Assembly (NCBI GenBank): GCA_035485575.1
Contig: DATHNW010000006.1
Coordinates: 62,001-126,000, forward strand
Direction of reading: 5' to 3'
Length of the DNA: 64,000 nt
Source: DASRHD01 sp035485575
Lineage (GTDB): Bacteria > Verrucomicrobiota > Verrucomicrobiia > Opitutales > Opitutaceae
Part shown: positions 8,597 through 14,773 of the stretch, piece after piece
Numbering within the stretch: the first letter of the stretch is position 1
How the letters are laid out: the number at the start of each line of letters is the position of its first letter
Program-made: the position numbers and the translations under genes
The notes under the pieces: model-generated
What the model was told of the DNA's origin: nothing
What the model saw: the letters and a program-made list of their open reading frames with translations, nothing else
The model's database searches: none

Positions 8597-8878
8597 ATGA
8601 AAAACAATAATGATACCTTCTTCGTCGAAGCCCTTGACCCGCGCCACGAAGCCCGTGCCCTCACCCTCGAAGTCGTCTGCCGCCTCCTCCTTTGGATGGC
8701 TGATGCCCCGACTATCGAAGATCGTGGGCTGCGCGCCTCGGCAGCCCTTTACTGCGTCCGGCCCGACCTGATCGACGGTGACACACTGGCGAAAATTGGC
8801 GACGTGTCCGGTCGCACCAAGCAGCACATGCACAAGCTGGTGGACAGCTTCCGCCACGACACTGGCTTTGCGTCATGA
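8597..8878 (+). CDS. Hypothetical 93-residue protein
   Basis: Unrecognised. Mostly helical, acidic N-terminal part, and a possible helix-turn-helix at about 58-85 (DGDTLAKIGDVSGRTKQHMHKL), so a DNA-binding role is possible. Its TGA overlaps the ATG of the next gene (8875-8878), pointing to one operon with the DUF3102-like protein. Confidence 0.65.
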   Translation: MKNNNDTFFVEALDPRHEARALTLEVVCRLLLWMADAPTIEDRGLRASAALYCVRPDLIDGDTLAKIGDVSGRTKQHMHKLVDSFRHDTGFAS

Positions 8879-9438
8879 AATCGCCTGCCAGCGTATCGCC
8901 AGCGCACGAAATCAACCGACTGCACGAGGAGGTTGCCCGGCAGACGGACAACTCCCGGAAATGCCTCCACGCCGCGCTGATGGCGGCGTGGCAGGCTGGC
9001 CAGTTGTTGCTTGCCGAGCAGAAACGCGTTCGCCGCACGATGGGCGGAGCCTGGGGGCACTGGCTGGAGGAGAAGTTTTGTGGATCGCGGCGCACGGCGC
9101 AGAATTACATGCGGCTGGCAGAGACCGTCCCCGACGTGTCGGCCTTCCAGGGCCTGAGCCTCCGGCAGGTCTATTTACGCCTCGGTATCGCGACCGAGCC
9201 GAAATCGCGGGCGGAATCTGCACGGGTGGAGAAATTGCCCCCGCATATCCGGCTCGCCAGCAAGCTCCTCGTTGCCCTCAAGACGCGAAACGACGCCCCG
9301 ACCAGCACACCGGAGCAGTGGGTCTTGCTCCAGCAAGACCTGCGGGCGCTTTACGATCAGCTCCGTTGCATCTTCGAGGCTGGCCCAGCGGCAACGACTC
9401 CGCTTAACTCTGTTCGTCCGGTGGTTTCCACCAAGTAA
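8875..9438 (+). CDS. DUF3102-like mobile-element protein
   Basis: 187 residues. The segment from about 35 to 80 (AAWQAGQLLLAEQKRV, then WLEEKF and SRRTAQNYMRLAE) matches the pattern of DUF3102 and related plasmid or ICE proteins, where a Trp-rich helix precedes an HTH-like R-T-A-Q-x-Y-M motif. Such proteins are frequent in mobile elements; their role is unknown, with DNA binding a reasonable guess. It overlaps the gene before by four bases and is followed five bases later by the next gene. Confidence 0.65.
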   Translation: MKSPASVSPAHEINRLHEEVARQTDNSRKCLHAALMAAWQAGQLLLAEQKRVRRTMGGAWGHWLEEKFCGSRRTAQNYMRLAETVPDVSAFQGLSLRQVYLRLGIATEPKSRAESARVEKLPPHIRLASKLLVALKTRNDAPTSTPEQWVLLQQDLRALYDQLRCIFEAGPAATTPLNSVRPVVSTK

Positions 9439-9443
9439 CAGTC

Positions 9444-10202
9444 ATGAATCCCCGCGTAGCAAACGACGAATCCCTGTTCCGCCGGCTGGCCGAAAATAAC
9501 GATGAAAGCGCCACAGTAGCGATGCTCACCCAGCTTTGCCGGGAGTCGCCAGAATTGCGCCATTGGTTGTGGGAAGACTTTGCCCGCGACGCGGAAGTGC
9601 GAACCAAGTTTGCCCGGATCGTGGATAGTGCTGGCTCTGCGCCAGCCGGCGCATTTTCGGAGCTGACCAACGACGCCGGCTCCTGGCGGAAGGAGCGACG
9701 CAAACTGCGAGAGCAAACACCTGCGGCGCTTTACGGCGGGCTGACGTGGAAAGAGATCATGAAACTCATCCGGCAGCATCAAGCGGGCACGATTGATATT
9801 GGCGTTTTTGTTTTAGCGCATGATTGGCGAAAAGCCGGGAAGGCATCACCGCTCCTGAAGTGGGCCGGCGCCGAGTTTTTGGAGTTGGTCATTCCGTCCG
9901 GGAGAAGACGGTTGCTCCAACATCTGAACAAAACCCTGACTTTTCTTAAGAGCTACGAAAACAAAGCTAAGCGGCGCGCGGCGCTTGGTCATGCCGACCG
10001 ATGGAAACTGCACGTTTTATTCTACATCCTTCAGCATCCCCGCGAATCCTATCGCACCCGCGAGTTGCGGGCACACCTTGCCACCGTCGGATTACAAATC
10101 AGTGCAAAGGAAACGCAGCGGTTCTGCGCCCGTCATGGCATCCGGCGGGACATGAGCGCGGGCCGTCCCCGCACCGCCCAAAATCCGCGTCTTGGCCAAT
10201 AG
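9444..10202 (+). CDS. Hypothetical 252-residue protein
   Basis: Not recognised. Helical and charged. The C-terminal third (about 180-250) is Arg-rich and has a winged-helix look (LHVLFYILQHPRESYRTREL, then AKETQRFCARHGIRRD), consistent with nucleic-acid binding. Third gene of the 8597-10202 operon; perhaps element maintenance or replication. Confidence 0.6.
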   Translation: MNPRVANDESLFRRLAENNDESATVAMLTQLCRESPELRHWLWEDFARDAEVRTKFARIVDSAGSAPAGAFSELTNDAGSWRKERRKLREQTPAALYGGLTWKEIMKLIRQHQAGTIDIGVFVLAHDWRKAGKASPLLKWAGAEFLELVIPSGRRRLLQHLNKTLTFLKSYENKAKRRAALGHADRWKLHVLFYILQHPRESYRTRELRAHLATVGLQISAKETQRFCARHGIRRDMSAGRPRTAQNPRLGQ

Positions 10203-10221
10203 CTAGCTTGCAATACCCCGG

Positions 10222-10491
10222 CTATTCTTGGATTCCAAGCAACCGGAGCACTGGCACCTTAAGTGCCTTGGCGATGGCTATGGCCTCATAATCGAAAACC
10301 GGGCGGTGGCCGGCCTCGATCTTCGCAACCTGGGATCGCGTAAGCACAATGCCGTGCTTCGCCACCCGCCCGCACAGGTCTTCTTGGGAAATCTTTGGTT
10401 TGGCGGCCTTCCGTAGTTGGCGGATATGCCTTCCGACAATGTTTCGAGGGCGTGGAGGTTTGTCGCGTTTCAAAATGTGCCCCAAGGGCAC
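10222..10491 (-). CDS. Xre-family HTH regulator
   Basis: 89 residues with a cro/C1-type helix-turn-helix: VGRHIRQLRKAA, then ISQEDLCGRV, LTRSQVAKIEAGHRPV and AIAIAKALKVPV. The frame opens with a GTG at 10491 that lies inside an inverted repeat, so autoregulation is likely. It is divergent from the receiver protein gene at 10560 and probably controls that region. Confidence 0.85.
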   Translation of the reverse strand: MPLGHILKRDKPPRPRNIVGRHIRQLRKAAKPKISQEDLCGRVAKHGIVLTRSQVAKIEAGHRPVFDYEAIAIAKALKVPVLRLLGIQE

Positions 10492-10538
10492 ATTGACTTA
10501 ACTCAAAAAACGCTCTCCTGTGGTGCTTGTAGGGCACA
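10474..10538. promoter_or_regulatory. Probable Xre operator repeats (GGGCACA)
   Basis: AATGTGCCC (10474-10482) and GGGCACATT (10486-10494) form a 9-bp inverted repeat spaced by three bases over the Xre start. GGGCACA recurs at 10532-10538, 22 bases before the receiver gene ATG. Three half-sites in a 70-base divergent intergenic region is the expected pattern for a self-limiting Xre switch. Confidence 0.6.
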
Positions 10539-10559
10539 CTTTGAAAGAATGAAGCTGAA

Positions 10560-10973
10560 ATGAGCCAAGCCGAGCCGGCGAAAGCAAAATGGATTCTGGT
10601 CATCGACGATCAACCGATGATCCGTGACATCCTAGAGCGATTTCTGCAAATGGACGGCTACTTTGTCTCGACTGCGGCAGGCGCGGCGGAAGGGATGGAC
10701 AGGGCGCGTTCGCTGCCCATTGACCTTGTCGTACTTGATTTGGATTTGCCGTGGTCGAGCGGCCTGACAGCCCGTGCCGAGTTGAGAAGCGACCCGGCTC
10801 TAGCGCATTTGCCGCTGCTTCTCATCAGTTCGCGGCTGTCTAAGCGTGATCTCCAGAAAATGGCTACGGCTGGCGTGGATGGCTTTCTGACCATGCCCTT
10901 TTCTCTCGCGGAGGTGCGTGAGACTGTCAGCCGTCTGCTCGGGCCGGCGGGTGAGCTGGTATCGCCAGCTTGA
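10560..10973 (+). CDS. Stand-alone response-regulator receiver protein with altered active site
   Basis: 137 residues, receiver domain only, no output domain. Asp pair D16-D17 (VIDDQP), phosphoacceptor D60 (VVLDLDLP) and S90 (LLLIS) are in place. The near-invariant Lys of the K-P motif is Met (M112, FLTMPF), which should weaken phosphorylation-dependent switching. No histidine kinase is nearby. It may signal by protein contact or act as a phosphorylation-independent adaptor. Confidence 0.8.
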   Translation: MSQAEPAKAKWILVIDDQPMIRDILERFLQMDGYFVSTAAGAAEGMDRARSLPIDLVVLDLDLPWSSGLTARAELRSDPALAHLPLLLISSRLSKRDLQKMATAGVDGFLTMPFSLAEVRETVSRLLGPAGELVSPA

Positions 10974-10988
10974 ACCTTCGTCCGGGGG

Positions 10989-11010
10989 CTGGGGTCGCAA
11001 TAGACCCCAG
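10989..11010. repeat. 8-bp stem hairpin after the receiver gene
   Basis: CTGGGGTC (10989-10996), six-base loop, GACCCCAG (11003-11010). It lies 15 bases after the receiver stop and has no T-tract. Perhaps an mRNA-stabilising end. A second stem GCGCCG-AAAG-CGGCGC is at 11053-11068. The rest of 10974-11186 holds nothing I can support. Confidence 0.4.
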
Positions 11011-11186
11011 ACAGGCCCGCCACCGACTCGACGCCGGACGGGCCGCAGCAAAGCGCCGAAAGCGGCGCGCGAAGCTCCGGCGACTCCAACCAAATCAAGC
11101 TTACTCCACCTCGCGCCCTTTATCAGCCACATTGAGCATCGTGTCAGCTATGGCTGAGAAGCCATCAGGAGCATGTCCAGCCCATT

Positions 11187-11885
11187 TCAGTTTCCTTGCC
11201 TTAGGTCATGGTTCCTACCCGCAACAATCAATGCATTGATCCAAGCAGACGGAAATGAGATTGCCGCATTATAGCACACGATAAGGAGGAAGACCGTTAT
11301 CGTAGCGATTACATCCACTCGATTGCAGCCATCGATGCGACCCATTCCATATCTCATAATAACGCCCCATGCATTGGTGTTGCCCATAAGCCAAGTGATG
11401 ATGGAAAGACAGATCGTCCCCCAAACTGCCCGGACATTCTTATAGTATAATTCCGAATCATTAAGGCAAATTTTGGCTGCGCACAGATCGTTTTTGTAGG
11501 AAGCCAAAAAAAGCGCGAATGCGACGGCTTTCATATCAGGTCTCCTCCTTCCGGGCGTGGATCTCACTCCCAGGTACCACCAGCTCAAAATCCCAAATGT
11601 CCATGCAAGTATTGGAACAATGTCGGCAATGGGACGAAATCCGGCGGGAACTAAGGAAATCATCAAATGCCAGATGCTAAAACCTGCGACCAGTGAAAAT
11701 AAGGCCGAGATGACGAATGAGGAAATTGAATGCCTCTTTGTCCAACTCGACATGCGCTCCAACCAGGAATCCTGAGCCGACTGGCCCTCTTCGATTCCTG
11801 CACTGGTTATGCGGGATGCCTCAATAAATGATTTGAGCGCTTTTTTAGTTTCAGGAGGAGCGGGGAAAAAGAGAATGTTGAACAT
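11187..11885 (-). CDS. Hypothetical four-TM membrane protein
   Basis: 232 residues from the ATG at 11885 (the frame is open 21 codons further, but with no better start). Hydrophobic segments sit at about 55-80 (VISALFSLVAGFSIW), 85-110 (IADIVPILAWTFGILSWWYL), 155-175 and 195-220 (IATITVFLLIVCY). Not recognised as a family. Its base composition is lower in GC than its neighbours, suggesting separate acquisition. Confidence 0.6.
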   Translation of the reverse strand: MFNILFFPAPPETKKALKSFIEASRITSAGIEEGQSAQDSWLERMSSWTKRHSISSFVISALFSLVAGFSIWHLMISLVPAGFRPIADIVPILAWTFGILSWWYLGVRSTPGRRRPDMKAVAFALFLASYKNDLCAAKICLNDSELYYKNVRAVWGTICLSIITWLMGNTNAWGVIMRYGMGRIDGCNRVDVIATITVFLLIVCYNAAISFPSAWINALIVAGRNHDLRQGN

Positions 11886-12019
11886 GGTATTTCTACCTTT
11901 TGCAAACAGCCCTGCTGGCCTCAATTCAATTGAGCGAGCAACGAACACCTTACCCCGTTTCGACCGTGCTTGTCCTCGTGCGGATTACCTGTAACGTCAA
12001 ACGCACTCTCACATTTATT

Positions 12020-12235
12020 ATGACTACCATCGCCAACTGCCCCAACGTGAATGAGGCGATGCGTCTCCAGATGCTTTTGCAGTCAGCCGGCATTCCGTCA
12101 TTTATCCCCGACGAGAATATGGCTGCGGTTGCACCGTTTCATTTTTTCACGAGCAGCGGCGTCCGCGTGCAAGTCGACGACGAGCACGCTGTAGAGGCGC
12201 AAAAGATTATTAAAGAAGAGAAACAGAGTTCGTGA
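12020..12235 (+). CDS. DUF2007-like small protein
   Basis: 71 residues from the ATG at 12020. The pattern N-x-x-E-A-x-x-L-Q-x-L-L-Q-x-A-G-I-P, then GVRVQVDDEHAVEAQKII, matches the DUF2007 (putative signal-transducing) domain: an alpha/beta fold whose first helix follows EAMRLQMLL. Family function unknown. It is divergent from the membrane protein gene at 11885. Confidence 0.7.
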   Translation: MTTIANCPNVNEAMRLQMLLQSAGIPSFIPDENMAAVAPFHFFTSSGVRVQVDDEHAVEAQKIIKEEKQSS

Positions 12236-12340
12236 ACTCGAATCTGTCGCCAGACCCAAGCCGGATAGGCTGAAGTCGTTTTCACCAAGCTTGTCGTCAC
12301 GTGGGTCACTTCTAACGTCTAGGCGAAGAACAGGGCCAGA

Positions 12341-12703
12341 ATGGCAAAAAGAAAATTCAAGTCACCTGAACGGATCGACTGGAAACTCGTTACAGCCTGT
12401 CGAAAAAAAGGAGAGACGTGGAAAGAAATTTCCGCCCGCATAGGGATGAGCCATCATTCGCTGCGCAACCGGGCTTCTCAGTTAGGTAAAACTGAGTTGC
12501 TTGGTGGAAGACGAGGCAGACGTTTTAAGGCCGACTGGTCTTTGATCGCCAAGTTGTACAAGCAAGGGAAGCCTTTGGGTTTAATCGCCGCAAGAGTTGG
12601 TCTCACCAGCGGTCATTCGTTGAGCGCCAATCTTTCGGTACGACGCAAGGATGGACGGTGGAAGCTTCCTAAAATGCGCCAAAAGCGGCCTGCCACCTCG
12701 TGA
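12341..12703 (+). CDS. Hypothetical protein with two tandem HTH-like repeats
   Basis: 120 residues, very basic. Two similar units: DWKLVTACRKKGETWKEISA with RIGMSHHSLRNRASQL, and DWSLIAKLYKQGKPLGLIAA with RVGLTSGHSLSANL. Each opens with D-W-x-L and carries a Trp/Arg-rich helix-turn-helix. Likely a DNA-binding regulator of the element; no named family assigned. Confidence 0.6.
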   Translation: MAKRKFKSPERIDWKLVTACRKKGETWKEISARIGMSHHSLRNRASQLGKTELLGGRRGRRFKADWSLIAKLYKQGKPLGLIAARVGLTSGHSLSANLSVRRKDGRWKLPKMRQKRPATS

Positions 12704-12742
12704 TAACGAGTCGCCCTTCGGCACTCGCTTCGTGCGGCTTCT

Positions 12743-13195
12743 TCAGATGAGTCCGGCACTTCTGAAGCTATGAAATCCAAGTCCAGCCGGATCATCTTCC
12801 TTTGTGCCGATGATGATGTGATCGAGTAATTCGATGTCCATTGTCCTTCCCGCGTCTCGGAGCTGGCGGGTAATCGCAATATCGGCGCTGCTCGGTCCCG
12901 GATGCCCGCTGGGATGATTGTGGACGCAGACGATAGCCGTGGCCGATGCCAGCACCGCAACGCGAAACACCTCCCTGGGATGAGCCAATGCGGCGGTCGC
13001 GGTTCCGAGGGTGATCCGCGAGCGGCAGAGTGGCCGGTTTTTGCGGTTCAGGCAGACCACGTAGAACATTTCCGCCACGGGAGCTTCGTCGAATGCACCT
13101 TGCATGTATTCGACAATTTTTTCTGGTCGATCGAGAGCGGCCTCCTGGCCGACTCGCACCAAGTGATATTTAATCGAGGCTTCGTAAACCTGCAT
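12743..13195 (-). CDS. radC: RadC-like JAB-domain protein
   Basis: 150 residues from the ATG at 13195. The JAMM/JAB metal site is intact: HNHPSG, then S-S-A-D (H-x-H-P-S-G-x(7)-S-A-D pattern). It is followed by QLRDAGRTMDIELLDHIIIG, the RadC consensus. The N-terminal helix-hairpin-helix of full RadC is missing, as in the plasmid and ICE versions often annotated as antirestriction-associated. Biochemical role of this class is unproven. Confidence 0.85.
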   Translation of the reverse strand: MQVYEASIKYHLVRVGQEAALDRPEKIVEYMQGAFDEAPVAEMFYVVCLNRKNRPLCRSRITLGTATAALAHPREVFRVAVLASATAIVCVHNHPSGHPGPSSADIAITRQLRDAGRTMDIELLDHIIIGTKEDDPAGLGFHSFRSAGLI

Positions 13196-13445
13196 GTTGA
13201 ACGCGAAATCGCGCCGCGCCCGGTTCCGGCAACGTGCCGGGATATTCGGTTCAGCCCGATCTCGCGCCCCGCGCTCACGCCAAGGCAAAGCGCAACCGGG
13301 CCGATGTCCGGTCGCGCGGGGTGGAGGCGAGGAACGAGCACAACCTTGCCGGCGTGATATGATGGGGCGGACAGAGGGCAGGCCCCCAACAAATCCGCGG
13401 CTGCGTCGTTAAGGATGCGCCAGGCGCTCCGGTTGACGCCCCTCC

Positions 13446-14306
13446 ATGGGTGACATGCAAACAGAAGCAATCATCAACACCCTGCTGTCGGCAGCCCGTT
13501 TCCTGAAAAAGCCGATTCAGGATGTCGCCACGCAATCGCTCAAGGACGCCTACCAGACGACCAGGGGTTATCTGCAAAAGAAATTCGGCGCGGGCTCGGA
13601 AGCCACCGCTGCCCTCGACCTCGCCACCGACAAGCCGGAGTCGGAGGCACGAAAGGCGGTGCTCATTGAAGAGACGGCCTCGGCAGAACTGGAAGCGGAT
13701 GCAGAGCTGGACTGCTTGATCAAACGACTGGCAGCGCTACTGCCGGTACGGGCTGGGGCGGTCCGGCAGAACGTGCACATCGGCGGGCGGGGCAATCATG
13801 TGCTAGTGGCCGGGCGCGACATCGTGACCACGGCGAAACACGTTCAACGCAGCGCGATCACGCCGGATGAACGCCATATCCCGGTTGAGCAACGGAAGAA
13901 AATCGGCGTGGTCATGACCGGCCTGGCCGAAAGGTTGGCCGATGAAGACGGGAAACCGAATTTTGCCGCTGTGCACCGGATGCTCCAGCATCGTTTCAAC
14001 GTCGCCTCCTACCTTTTGATTCGGCGGGAAAAACACGAAGCTGTCTTGGCCTTTTTAAGGCAGCAGTGCGCGGTCAATCGGTCGCGCCTGTACCGCCGCA
14101 ATCCAATTGCGTACCAAAACGATTTCTTTCGTTCCATTCATGCCCGGCGTGAAAAGCTGGGCTGGGACAAGCCGCAGCTCCATCAATTTGCTTTGGAAAA
14201 GCTCGGGCTTAAGAAGCCGATTACTTCGCTCAAAGCTCTCGGGCCAATCCAGCTGAAATCGCTGGCAGAATTCATGCAGCGGCAGGTTGCCAGCATGACG
14301 AGGTAA
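13446..14306 (+). CDS. Protein with N-terminal helical adaptor, RHIM-like Gly-rich motif and basic C-terminal domain
   Basis: 286 residues. The N-terminal helical part (about 5-100: LKDAYQTTRGYLQKKFG, then DKPESEARKAVLIEE) resembles adaptor regions found before amyloid-type motifs in bacterial conflict proteins. At 109-127 is NVHIGGRGNHVLVAGRDIV, with the I-G-G-x-G-N core like bacterial RHIM-type amyloid signalling motifs (BASS). Residues about 150-285 form a helical, basic domain with resemblance to the ORF6C domain of phage antirepressors. The motif reading is mine by pattern; function is unknown. It is divergent from radC. Confidence 0.55.
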   Translation: MGDMQTEAIINTLLSAARFLKKPIQDVATQSLKDAYQTTRGYLQKKFGAGSEATAALDLATDKPESEARKAVLIEETASAELEADAELDCLIKRLAALLPVRAGAVRQNVHIGGRGNHVLVAGRDIVTTAKHVQRSAITPDERHIPVEQRKKIGVVMTGLAERLADEDGKPNFAAVHRMLQHRFNVASYLLIRREKHEAVLAFLRQQCAVNRSRLYRRNPIAYQNDFFRSIHARREKLGWDKPQLHQFALEKLGLKKPITSLKALGPIQLKSLAEFMQRQVASMTR

Positions 14307-14520
14307 GATCTCCGCTTAACGCGTTCTGTCGCTATTTTCCGCGCCATGGGCTGGCTCGCTTATGCGAGTCCAAAAAGCCCCGCACTGAGTCTCGGGACGA
14401 GAGGAGCCAGGGAACGCCGGAGCCGCAGCGTGCCGCCGAGTGGGCCGCGCAGGCGGTCGGCGACCCGCAGCGACGAACGCGCCCGAGTCTCGGTGCGCGT
14501 GGCCGGTGGCACCGCTCCAT

Positions 14521-14747
14521 CACGAGGGCGCGCCGATTAAGCGCAGCGCGGCGCGCCTTCGTGAAGCGTCGGAAATAGGGTCGGGGCGGCCTGCGCCGCC
14601 AACCCTATTTCGGTGCGCTAGGCGCACGCCGGTTGACACACCCACTTGGGTGAAAGGCAGCGTCACTTACGCAATTCCTAACCTTACCGTTTCGGTAAGG
14701 GGAAGGGCGTCCCCCTGAGAGAAAACACAGGTGTGTTTTGTAAGTGA
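14521..14747. other. Candidate oriT: cluster of inverted repeats upstream of the relaxase
   Basis: Five dyads in 230 bases. A 14-base pair with one mismatch (14521-14534 with 14550-14563, core GGCGCGCC). GAAATAGGGT (14572-14581) with ACCCTATTTC (14602-14611), enclosing GGCGGC-CTGC-GCCGCC. CCTTACCG-TTT-CGGTAAGG (14682-14700). AAAACACA-GG-TGTGTTTT (14722-14739). TCACTTAC (14663-14670) with GTAAGTGA (14740-14747), bracketing the last two. They lie directly before a MobF relaxase gene, the usual place for oriT. The nick site is not identifiable by eye. The remainder of 14307-14520 is GC-rich and shows no gene I can support. Confidence 0.6.
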
Positions 14748-14773
14748 TAGCCGCGAAGTCGGATTTTTCACTG

